NCBI GenBank assembly: GCA_019419725.1
Contig: DXZL01000016.1
Coordinates: forward strand, 1-19,785
Origin: Veillonella sp.
GTDB taxonomy: Bacteria > Bacillota > Negativicutes > Veillonellales > Veillonellaceae
DNA: 19,785 nt
Direction of reading: 5' to 3'
Positions 13,549 through 19,785 of the stretch are shown here, piece after piece. Within the stretch, counting starts at the first letter, position 1. The number at the start of each line of letters is the position of its first letter. Both the position numbers and the translations under genes were made by a program. The notes under the pieces were generated by a model, which saw nothing but the letters and a program-made list of their open reading frames with translations, was not told the origin of the DNA and made no database searches.

Positions 13549-14139
13549 ATGATACGCACAGGCACGGTGCAACGCACCACTCAAGAAACAGATATTACAG
13601 TAGAACTTACCCTTGATGGAGCGCAAACGAGCTCCATCTCCACAGGGATTGGCTTTTTTGACCATATGTTGACGCTGCTGGCGAAACATGGCCGATTTGG
13701 CCTCGTAGTAGAGGCAAAGGGCGATACATACGTAGATGCTCACCACACTGTGGAGGACATTGGTCTTGCGTTAGGTCAGGCGTTGGTGAAAGCCCTTGGC
13801 GATAAGGCAGGCATCGAGCGTTACGGTGATGCGTGGGTTCCTATGGATGAAGCACTAACACAAGTTGTAATCGACTTGAGTGGTCGTCCATATCTCGTCT
13901 TTCAAGGTGAATGGAGTACTCCAGTTCTTGGTGGCAATTTTGAAACTGAGCTAGTAGAGGATTTCTTCCAAGCACTAGCTATGAGTGCCGCTATGAACTT
14001 ACATGTTCGCAATTTATATGGTCGAAATACACACCACATTATTGAAAGTATGTTCAAGGCTACAGGTCGCGCATTGCGCAAGGCCATTACCATTAACCCA
14101 GATATTCAAGGGGTAAACTCTACAAAGGGTGTTATTTAA
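13549..14139 (+). CDS. hisB: Imidazoleglycerol-phosphate dehydratase
   Basis: The 196-aa monofunctional HisB dehydrates imidazoleglycerol phosphate to imidazole-acetol phosphate. The manganese-binding motifs are present: FFDHML (36-41), DAHHTVED (63-70) and the second pair NTHHIIES (160-167) with FKATGRALRKA. There is no N-terminal HAD phosphatase domain such as the enterobacterial HisB carries, in agreement with a separate PHP-type HisJ at 8773-9636. GAGGT precedes the ATG by about six bases. The gap to hisD is 21 bases and to hisA 26 bases. Confidence 0.96.
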   Translation: MIRTGTVQRTTQETDITVELTLDGAQTSSISTGIGFFDHMLTLLAKHGRFGLVVEAKGDTYVDAHHTVEDIGLALGQALVKALGDKAGIERYGDAWVPMDEALTQVVIDLSGRPYLVFQGEWSTPVLGGNFETELVEDFFQALAMSAAMNLHVRNLYGRNTHHIIESMFKATGRALRKAITINPDIQGVNSTKGVI

Positions 14140-14165
14140 TACAGTCATTTAATAAAGGAGAACCT

Positions 14166-14885
14166 ATGATTTTTCCAGCTATAGATTTACAAGATGGTCG
14201 CAGCGTTCGCCTCTATAAAGGTGACTTCGCACAGGAAACGGTTATCAATCCAGATCCAGTGGACCAAGCAAAACAATATGAAGATGCCAAGGTAGGCGCA
14301 CTTCACCTTGTCGATTTAGACGGCGCTAAGGCGGGTAAGCCTGTGAATGTAGACATTGTGAAAGCAGTGCGTCAGGCTTTCACAGGTATCCTTGAAATCG
14401 GCGGTGGCATCCGCGATAAAGCAGCTGTTGACCTCTATCTAGGCTTAGGCGTGGACAGAGTTATTCTAGGCTCTGTAGCCCTTAAAAATCCAGAGCTTAC
14501 GAAACAAGTTATAGCTGAATACGGTTCAGAGCGCATCGTCATCGGTGTGGACGGTAAAAATGGAAAGGTCGCTGCTGAAGGTTGGCTCGATCAATCCGAT
14601 GTGCCTATGACCGATTTAATTGGAGCCATGATTGAAGGCGGAGCAAAGTACTTCATCGTTACCGATGTGGACCGAGACGGTACCATGCAGGGGGCTAACG
14701 AAGACTTGCTCGGCGATTTGCAAAAAACATTCCCTTCAGCTCGTATTGTTGCCTCTGGTGGTGTTCGTAATTTAGAAGATATTAAATCCCTTGAAGCAAA
14801 AGGCGTTATGGATAGCATCGTCGGTAAAGCGCTATATGAAAGAACCATTACATTAGAGGAAATCGCTGAATATAACCAAAGATAA
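14166..14885 (+). CDS. hisA: ProFAR isomerase (phosphoribosylformimino-AICAR-P isomerase)
   Basis: A 239-aa (beta/alpha)8 barrel that isomerises ProFAR to PRFAR by an Amadori rearrangement. The catalytic Asp7 (IFPAIDLQDG) and the Asp169 region (VTDVDRDGT) are visible, along with Asp129 in GVDGKNG. The phosphate-binding loops EIGGGIRD (77-84) and VASGGV (195-200) are intact. It resembles HisF in overall pattern but keeps HisA-specific motifs such as KVAAEGW. AAAGGAG stands in good position before the ATG. After its stop comes a 119-base gap before hisF containing a two-copy 13-base direct repeat (14951-14976). Confidence 0.95.
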   Translation: MIFPAIDLQDGRSVRLYKGDFAQETVINPDPVDQAKQYEDAKVGALHLVDLDGAKAGKPVNVDIVKAVRQAFTGILEIGGGIRDKAAVDLYLGLGVDRVILGSVALKNPELTKQVIAEYGSERIVIGVDGKNGKVAAEGWLDQSDVPMTDLIGAMIEGGAKYFIVTDVDRDGTMQGANEDLLGDLQKTFPSARIVASGGVRNLEDIKSLEAKGVMDSIVGKALYERTITLEEIAEYNQR

Positions 14886-14950
14886 TATAGAAATGACAGA
14901 ATTGTGTCTGCTAAAAGCAAGTCTTATATGGGATGACAGATGAACTAAAC

Positions 14951-14976
14951 AGACGAGATAAATAGACGAAATAAAT
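14951..14976. repeat. Two-copy 13-base direct repeat between hisA and hisF
   Basis: AGACGAGATAAAT (14951-14963) is followed directly by AGACGAAATAAAT (14964-14976), 12 of 13 identical. It lies in the hisF leader. The unit length matches the longer array before hisJ but the sequence does not. Confidence 0.7.
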
Positions 14977-15004
14977 TGAGATGCACTTTATAGAGAGGAG
15001 ATTT

Positions 15005-15763
15005 ATGTTAGCGAAACGGATTATTCCGTGCCTTGATGTGGACGATGGGCGCGTTAAAAAAGGGGTTAACTTTGTTAATCTCGTAGATGTTGGCAGTCCC
15101 GTAGATATTGCAGCATCCTATGAGCAACAACAAGCGGACGAGCTTGTCTTTCTAGATATTACGGCCACTGTTGATGCACGGACCACCATGCGCGACGTGG
15201 TACAAGAGATTTCATCCCAAGTATTTATGCCTCTCACCGTTGGTGGCGGTATTAAGAGTATCGATGATATGACGGCTTTGTTGAAAGCTGGTGCCGATAA
15301 GGTGTCCTTGAACTCTGCAGCCCTTGCTAATCCTGAACTTATTTCAGAAGGGGCTCAAAAGTTTGGCAATCAATGCATGGTAGTGGCTATCGATGTGAAA
15401 ACAGACGAAGAAACTGGTGAATGGTACGCCTATACTCACGGCGGTCGTAACCGTACCGAATGGAAGGCTCTTGATTGGGCTAAGGAAGCCGTATCTCGTG
15501 GGGCTGGGGAATTACTCGTAACGAGCATGGACAAGGATGGTACAAAATCTGGTTTTGATATTGAACTATATAAGGCAATTGAAGCCGTTGTAGATGTGCC
15601 TATTATCGCCTCTGGTGGTGCAGGTACTGTACAAGATTTTATAGACCTCTTTAAAGAAACAGGCGTGACAGGTGCCTTAGCGGCATCGATCTTCCACTTT
15701 GGGGAGATTAAAATTCCAGAACTCAAAGATGAATTACGAGCTCACAGCATTACTGTACGATAG
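15005..15763 (+). CDS. hisF: Imidazole glycerol phosphate synthase, cyclase subunit
   Basis: The 252-aa barrel makes imidazoleglycerol phosphate and AICAR from PRFAR, using ammonia delivered by HisH. Catalytic Asp11 (IIPCLDVDDG) and Asp130 (MVVAIDVK) fall at the standard positions, with GRVKKGVNF containing the conserved Lys19. Phosphate loops VGGGIKS and ASGGAG are present, as is LLVTSMDKDGTKSG. The frame is open from 14981, but ATG 15005 with GGAG six bases upstream gives the standard N-terminus. The partner hisH is not adjacent but 2 kb downstream, after hisC. A diverged copy of residues 155-252 occurs at 18432-18749. Confidence 0.96.
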   Translation: MLAKRIIPCLDVDDGRVKKGVNFVNLVDVGSPVDIAASYEQQQADELVFLDITATVDARTTMRDVVQEISSQVFMPLTVGGGIKSIDDMTALLKAGADKVSLNSAALANPELISEGAQKFGNQCMVVAIDVKTDEETGEWYAYTHGGRNRTEWKALDWAKEAVSRGAGELLVTSMDKDGTKSGFDIELYKAIEAVVDVPIIASGGAGTVQDFIDLFKETGVTGALAASIFHFGEIKIPELKDELRAHSITVR

Positions 15764-15899
15764 AAAGCTGCTTTCATACATACGTTTTTAAATAATCATA
15801 GTATTTAAAGATACTTGAAGGCAGTACATAAAAGGCTATGGTAACGATACTAATAAAACACTGAGTTTTAAAACGATTATTTTCATAAAGGATTAATAT

Positions 15900-16214
15900 A
15901 TGAAACCTGATTTTGAAAAGGGAAATGGCTTATTGCCAACTGTTGTACAAGATGCAGATACAAAAGAGGTTCTCATGGTGGCGTGGATGAACGAAGAAAG
16001 CTTTCACAAAACACTAGAGACAAAGGAAACGTGGTTTTGGTCTCGTTCTCGTCAGGAGCTATGGCATAAGGGCGGTACGAGCGGCAATGTGCAACATGTG
16101 GTGAGTATGGCCCTCGATTGCGATGGCGATACCTTGCTCATTCAAGTGAAACCGGAAGGCCCTGCATGTCACACGGGGCGTACAGGCTGTTTCTTTAATG
16201 ATGTAGAGGCTTAG
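15900..16214 (+). CDS. hisI: Phosphoribosyl-AMP cyclohydrolase
   Basis: The 104-aa enzyme opens the adenine ring of PR-AMP. It retains VLMVAWMNEES, the W-rich WFWSRSRQELWHKG segment, the Mg/Zn-binding DCDGD (73-77) and the paired zinc ligands Cys90 and Cys97 (ACHTGRTGC). It is encoded separately from hisE, unlike the HisIE fusion of many bacteria. AAAGGA lies eight bases before the ATG. A 136-base gap separates it from hisF; a pure A-T hairpin (15787-15809) is the only structure seen there, with no clear promoter. Confidence 0.95.
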   Translation: MKPDFEKGNGLLPTVVQDADTKEVLMVAWMNEESFHKTLETKETWFWSRSRQELWHKGGTSGNVQHVVSMALDCDGDTLLIQVKPEGPACHTGRTGCFFNDVEA

Positions 16215-16309
16215 TGCTTAATAAGAAACGCATAATGGTAATCAATAGGTTAACCACAATAGAATAGACAAAAGAGTATGTATATATTAGAGACATAACG
16301 GAGTTAGAC

Positions 16310-16636
16310 ATGGCACAGCAAACATTGAACGAATTATACGAAATTATTAAGAACCGCAAGGCACAGCCAAAGGAAGGTTCTTATACGAATTACTTATTTG
16401 ATAAAGGGCTCGATAAAATTTTGAAAAAGATAGGCGAAGAGGCTACTGAAGTTGTTATCGCTGCAAAGAACGAGGACCCTCAAGAATTGATATACGAAAC
16501 GGCTGATGTACTGTATCACTTGCTAGTATTGCTAGCAGAGAAAAATATTCCTTACGAAGCTATCGAGGCCGAACTTGCTAGCCGTGAAGGCGTCGTAAGT
16601 AAAACTACGGATCGTCCAGAAATTACGAATTTATAA
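16310..16636 (+). CDS. hisE: Phosphoribosyl-ATP pyrophosphohydrolase
   Basis: The 108-aa all-alpha protein of the MazG-like fold hydrolyses PR-ATP to PR-AMP, the second step. The metal-binding pattern is GEEATEVVIAAK with the EExxE set, followed by ETADVLYHLLVLL carrying the second acidic pair. Length and motifs are those of stand-alone HisE. GGAG stands about seven bases before the ATG. It follows hisI by 95 bases and precedes hisC by 36. Confidence 0.94.
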   Translation: MAQQTLNELYEIIKNRKAQPKEGSYTNYLFDKGLDKILKKIGEEATEVVIAAKNEDPQELIYETADVLYHLLVLLAEKNIPYEAIEAELASREGVVSKTTDRPEITNL

Positions 16637-16672
16637 TGTGTATTTTAAGAAAATAGATAGAAAGGATAGCTT

Positions 16673-17749
16673 ATGAAAGAGATAATTCGCACATTGAAAC
16701 CCTATATACCTGAGGAACCTGCTGCAGCGGTAAAGGAACGCCTCGGTGTGGACCGCTTGGTACGTTTGTCTGCCAATGAAAATCCATATGGGACTTCTCT
16801 GTTGGTGCGTGAGGCTATCCTTAGCTATGTAACGCATAATGATGCTAACTATTATCCTGATGGTAATGCTACCGATTTGCGCCTAAAATTAGCAGAGTAT
16901 TGGAAGGTACAACCAGAACAACTCGTTATTGGTGTAGGCCTCGATGAGGTCATTGCTATGGTCAATAAAACATTGATAAGCGCCGGCGACTCCATCGTGG
17001 TAAGCGTACCTGCTTTCTCTGAGTATGCATTAAATGGCCTTGTGGAAGGTGCTGAAATTCGCGAGGTTGAGGCCAATTTTGAAACAGGGCATTATGATTT
17101 CTCTGCCCTTGTGAAAGCAGTGGATGAAACAACACGCCTCGTGTGGATTTGTAATCCTAACAATCCAACAGGAACCTATGAGTCTGTTGAAGATATTCGT
17201 AAATTCATAGCAGCTATACCTAAGGAAACATTGGTCATCATCGATGAGGCATATATTGATTTTGTTACCGCTGTAGCAGTTCCTACAGCACGAGCGCTTT
17301 TAGATGAGTTCCCTAATGTAGCTATCATGCGTACCTTCTCCAAGGCATATGGCCTTGCTAATTATCGCGTAGGCTATATGATGACACCTATAGAGTTGGC
17401 TAATTACATGCAAACTATTCGCTTGCCTTATAATCTCAATACCTTGTCCCAAGTGGCCGCAGAAGCTGCTTTTGAGGATCAAGCATTCTTAAGAAGAACA
17501 GTTTCTCAAAATGCAGAGGAACGGGCAAAATGGGAGAGCCTATTTGATGAATTAAACATTCACTACTATAAGAGTGAAGCGAACTTTATTTTCTTTACTG
17601 TACCTGATGCGGAAGGCTTAGCTGATGCTTGGCTAAAAGAAGGATATCAAGTGCGCCGGGGACAACGGGATGGTTGGTTGAGACTTACCATTCCTATGGC
17701 TCAAGATGGAGCTATTATGCGCGGTATATTAAAAGAATTTATGAATTAA
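16673..17749 (+). CDS. hisC: Histidinol-phosphate aminotransferase
   Basis: The 358-aa fold-type I PLP enzyme transfers an amino group from glutamate to imidazole-acetol phosphate. Visible motifs are RLSANENPYG (31-40), ICNPNNPTGTY (159-169), VIIDEAYIDF (188-197) with the PLP-pyridine Asp191, and the Schiff-base lysine Lys224 in RTFSKAYGLANYRVGYM. The ribosome binding site AAAGGA lies eight bases before the ATG. Placement between hisE and hisH supports HisC rather than a general aromatic aminotransferase, although such enzymes can overlap in specificity. Confidence 0.94.
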   Translation: MKEIIRTLKPYIPEEPAAAVKERLGVDRLVRLSANENPYGTSLLVREAILSYVTHNDANYYPDGNATDLRLKLAEYWKVQPEQLVIGVGLDEVIAMVNKTLISAGDSIVVSVPAFSEYALNGLVEGAEIREVEANFETGHYDFSALVKAVDETTRLVWICNPNNPTGTYESVEDIRKFIAAIPKETLVIIDEAYIDFVTAVAVPTARALLDEFPNVAIMRTFSKAYGLANYRVGYMMTPIELANYMQTIRLPYNLNTLSQVAAEAAFEDQAFLRRTVSQNAEERAKWESLFDELNIHYYKSEANFIFFTVPDAEGLADAWLKEGYQVRRGQRDGWLRLTIPMAQDGAIMRGILKEFMN

Positions 17750-17802
17750 TCTATATAGGATACATCAGATATACTAATTAAGGCTGTTGAAAGGAGCATA
17801 TT

Positions 17803-18429
17803 ATGATCGCCATTATAGATTATGATGCGGGTAATACATTTAATGTCCAGAAAGCGTTGGACTATATCGGACTTGATGCAGTGCTAACAGCAGATCCGGA
17901 TGTCATATTAAATGCTGATGGTGTTCTCTTACCAGGTGTAGGGGCCTATGCATCGGCTGTAGCAGTTCTCAAGGAACGAGGCCTTGTCGATGTCATTCAT
18001 GAAGTGGTAAAACGAGAAATACCGCTATTAGGTATTTGCTTGGGTATGCAACTACTATTTGAAGAGTCTGAAGAATATGGACCCACTCCAGGTTTAGGTC
18101 TCATTCCAGGAAAGGTAAAAGAAATTCCTCGCGACCTTGGTCTAAGCGTGCCTCACATGGGGTGGAACAAAAATACAGTACACCATTCAGATAGTGCTTT
18201 CAGCAATGTAGACGATCAATATACCTATTTCGTTCATTCCTATTATGTAGATACTGACCCTAAGTTTATTACATCTACTGCAAACTATGGTATCGATGTA
18301 CCAGGTGTTGTTGAGCGTGGTAGAGTATATGGGATGCAATTCCATCCTGAAAAAAGTGGTGTCGTAGGTCTAAATCTATTGCGTGCATTCGGCAATATTA
18401 CGGAAGCCTATGGAGCGGCGAAAAAATAG
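17803..18429 (+). CDS. hisH: Imidazole glycerol phosphate synthase, glutamine amidotransferase subunit
   Basis: The 208-aa class I glutaminase releases ammonia from glutamine and channels it into HisF. The nucleophile Cys79 is in LLGICLGMQLLF, and His181 and Glu183 are in GMQFHPEKSG; the PGVGAY oxyanion strand is at 45-50. The N-terminal motif reads IDYDAGNTFNV, with Ala-Gly-Asn-Thr in place of the more usual Gly-Met/Ala-Gly-Asn. GAAAGGAG precedes the ATG. It is the last intact gene of the operon and, unusually, is 2 kb from hisF; its direct neighbour, two bases on, is a half-length hisF copy. Confidence 0.95.
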   Translation: MIAIIDYDAGNTFNVQKALDYIGLDAVLTADPDVILNADGVLLPGVGAYASAVAVLKERGLVDVIHEVVKREIPLLGICLGMQLLFEESEEYGPTPGLGLIPGKVKEIPRDLGLSVPHMGWNKNTVHHSDSAFSNVDDQYTYFVHSYYVDTDPKFITSTANYGIDVPGVVERGRVYGMQFHPEKSGVVGLNLLRAFGNITEAYGAAKK

Positions 18430-18431
18430 GA

Positions 18432-18749
18432 GTGCCACAATGTAAAAATGCTCTAGAATGGGCAAAAGAAGCAGTAGGCCGTGGTGCTGGTGAGTTATTG
18501 GTAACGAGTATCGATAGATATGTCATGGGGCTTGGCTTTGATATTGAATTATATCAAGCTTTAGCAGAGGTTGTGGATGTACCTGTAACAGCTTTTGGTG
18601 GTGCTAGAAATATACAGTATTTTGTGGATTTATTTACAAAGATAAATGTAACTGGAGCTCTTGTAGGGGCGTTGTTACATAACAAAGTTTTAACTATAAA
18701 AGATATTAAAAAGGCCCTTCATAAATCAGGAGTCGTAGTAAGACAATAG
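18432..18749 (+). pseudogene. C-terminal half copy of hisF (remnant or reduced paralogue)
   Basis: The 105-codon frame starts at GTG 18432, two bases after hisH. From its residue 7 (ALEWAKEAVGRGAGELLVTS) it aligns without gaps to residues 155-252 of the HisF encoded at 15005-15763; I count about 52 identities in 98 positions. It lacks the N-terminal half, including catalytic Asp11 and Asp130. Two loops that hold substrate phosphate are altered: DKDGTKSG became DRYVMGLG and ASGGAG became AFGGAR. The upstream GGAG touches the GTG, giving poor spacing. No stop or frameshift interrupts it, so it could still be translated, but loss of active-site residues favours a decaying copy. The terminator follows 26 bases later. 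Confidence 0.75.
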
Positions 18750-18774
18750 ATAATTACTATCAAAATAAAACGAT

Positions 18775-18808
18775 AAAAGCATTCTCTAAGTAATGGAGAA
18801 TGCTTTTT
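18775..18808 (+). terminator. Terminator of the histidine operon
   Basis: AAAAGCATTCTC (18775-18786) and GAGAATGCTTTT (18796-18807) pair perfectly over 12 bp with a nine-base loop and end in a T-run. It follows the hisF copy, so the copy lies within the his transcript. Confidence 0.88.
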
Positions 18809-18856
18809 GGTTATGTCTTTAACTCATAATGTACATCCAAAATGAGAAATTGATAA

Positions 18857-18884
18857 TTGACACTTCTATGTTTAGATATACAAT
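18857..18884 (+). promoter_or_regulatory. Promoter of cstA
   Basis: A consensus TTGACA (18857-18862), 16-base spacer and TACAAT (18879-18884). The start near 18891 gives a leader of about 105 bases. Confidence 0.6.
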
Positions 18885-18917
18885 ATTATTGTAAGTACTA
18901 AAAGTTTTGAGAGCCAA

Positions 18918-18973
18918 TGTGGCATGGATGTGCAAAAGATTTATCAGATATTTTTATATAACACCATGTCACA
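18918..18973 (+). promoter_or_regulatory. Long-range hairpin in the cstA leader
   Basis: TGTGGCATGG (18918-18927) pairs with CCATGTCACA (18964-18973) over ten positions (one G-U), enclosing 36 bases. A further TGT/ACA pairing lies inside. The 3' arm ends about ten bases before the GGAGG of cstA, so folding could affect translation. Confidence 0.4.
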
Positions 18974-18995
18974 CAAGACAATTGGAGGTGTTTAT

Positions 18996-19785
18996 ATGGT
19001 TATGAATGGTATTTACTTAGTTATAGCCTCCGCGTGTATTCTAATTTTAGCGTACCGCTTTTATGGGGCTTTCATAGCGGCGAAAGTATTAACATTGGAT
19101 GAATATCGTCCAACGCCAGCTATGGTCCACAATGATGGTCACGATTACGTGCCAACTAACAAATGGGTAACATTTGGTCATCACTTTGCAGCGATTGCTG
19201 GTGCAGGTCCTTTGGTAGGTCCTGTTATCGCAGCTCAGTTCGGGTATTTGCCTGGTGCATTATGGATCCTTATCGGTTCCGTATTAGCCGGTGCTGTACA
19301 TGACATGGTTATCTTATTTGCATCCGTTCGCTATGATGGTAAATCTATCGCGGATATTGCACGCGAAGAAATCAGTAAATTCGCTGGTTTCGGTGCGATG
19401 CTTGCTACACTGTTCCTGTTGATTATCACTCTTGCTGGTATGGCTGTAGTAGTAGCTAACGCATTGCACAACTCACCATGGGGGTTCTTCTCCGTATTTG
19501 CTACAATTCCAATCGCTATTTTCATTGGTATTTATTTGAAATGGTTGCGTCCTGGTAAAATTCAAGAAGCAACTATTATCGGTGTAGCATTAATCTTTGC
19601 AGCTATTATCTACGGTCCAAACATAGCAGCTAGCGAATATGCTTCTTGGTTTACATACGATTTGCAAACTATCGAAATCATGCTTGCAGTCTATGGTTTC
19701 TTTGCAGCAGCATTACCTGTATGGTTATTGCTTGCTCCTCGTGACTATTTGTCTACATACCTTAAAATCGGTACAATCGGCGCAT
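18996..19785 (+). CDS. cstA: CstA-family carbon starvation / peptide or pyruvate transporter (5' part)
   Basis: The first 263 codons are present and the gene runs off the right edge. The protein is strongly hydrophobic with an N-terminal membrane segment (MNGIYLVIASACILILAYRF), the characteristic HDYVPTNKWVTFGHHFAAIAGAGPLVGP stretch (residues 49-76, quoted in part), LPGALWILIGSVLAGAVHDM and further membrane spans. CstA proteins import peptides or, in some bacteria, pyruvate during carbon limitation. The assigned start has GGAGG eight bases upstream (ATTGGAGGTG); a second ATG is two codons later. It has its own promoter and leader and is separated from the his operon by a terminator. Which substrate it carries here cannot be told. 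Confidence 0.92.
   Translation, partial: MVMNGIYLVIASACILILAYRFYGAFIAAKVLTLDEYRPTPAMVHNDGHDYVPTNKWVTFGHHFAAIAGAGPLVGPVIAAQFGYLPGALWILIGSVLAGAVHDMVILFASVRYDGKSIADIAREEISKFAGFGAMLATLFLLIITLAGMAVVVANALHNSPWGFFSVFATIPIAIFIGIYLKWLRPGKIQEATIIGVALIFAAIIYGPNIAASEYASWFTYDLQTIEIMLAVYGFFAAALPVWLLLAPRDYLSTYLKIGTIGA

Noticed and set aside
12751..14093. Minus-strand open frames opposite hisD and hisB
   Set aside because: They are shadows of strongly biased coding sequence; the plus-strand products are unmistakable.
14951..14976. Link between the 13-base duplication before hisF and the 13-bp array before hisJ
   Set aside because: Only the unit length agrees; the unit sequences are unrelated, so shared origin is not supported.
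15787..15809. Terminator or operator between hisF and hisI (TTTAAATA/TATTTAAA)
   Set aside because: The stem is pure A-T, short and has no T-run; in AT-rich spacers this arises easily by chance.

Overview
The window reads as chromosomal DNA of a Negativicutes bacterium, most likely Veillonella. This is an inference from protein character, moderate GC, strong AGGAGG-type ribosome binding sites and gene content (rbs genes, CbiQ-type ECF transporter, full histidine pathway, CstA). No rRNA, tRNA, CRISPR array, insertion sequence or prophage was seen.

Layout. (1) 1-1653, minus strand: the start of a ribose uptake operon, rbsK-rbsD-rbsA, with rbsA running off the left edge. (2) 1654-4349: small accessory genes. 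These are a short antitoxin-like ORF, an NAD(P)-binding Rossmann protein and an isochorismatase-family hydrolase on the minus strand, then a Phd/YefM-ParE type toxin-antitoxin pair on the plus strand with its own promoter and terminator. (3) 4455-7533: a compact ECF transporter operon made of a TrpP-like S-component fused to an ATPase, a second ATPase, and EcfT. (4) 7534-8093: a gene-free stretch with a series of hairpins, including two candidate small RNAs (extended -10, hairpin, strong terminator). (5) 8094-10275: a GNAT acetyltransferase, an AT-rich 13-bp tandem repeat, a PHP-type histidinol phosphatase (hisJ) and an unrecognised membrane-anchored protein. (6) 10358-18808: the histidine operon, behind a promoter wrapped in two strong dyad elements. 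The order is hisZG (fused), hisD, hisB, hisA, hisF, hisI, hisE, hisC, hisH, then a half-length hisF copy and a terminator. (7) 18857 to the end: promoter, leader and first 263 codons of a CstA carbon starvation / peptide transporter.

How the genes work together. With hisJ supplying the phosphatase step, the window encodes every enzyme from PRPP + ATP to histidine: HisZG, HisE, HisI, HisA, HisF+HisH, HisB, HisC, HisJ and HisD. HisZ is the regulatory partner of the short-form HisG and is translated here as one polypeptide with it. The glutaminase gene hisH lies at the far end of the operon, away from its synthase partner hisF, but directly next to a decayed or reduced hisF copy. The ECF operon forms a membrane vitamin or amino-acid uptake complex whose two ATPases have complementary sequence defects.

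The most notable points are the HisZ-HisG fusion, the dyads at the his promoter, the half-barrel HisF copy beside hisH, the asymmetric ATPase pair with a fused S-component, the hairpin-rich intergenic region at 7542-7917, and the 13-bp repeat array upstream of hisJ.
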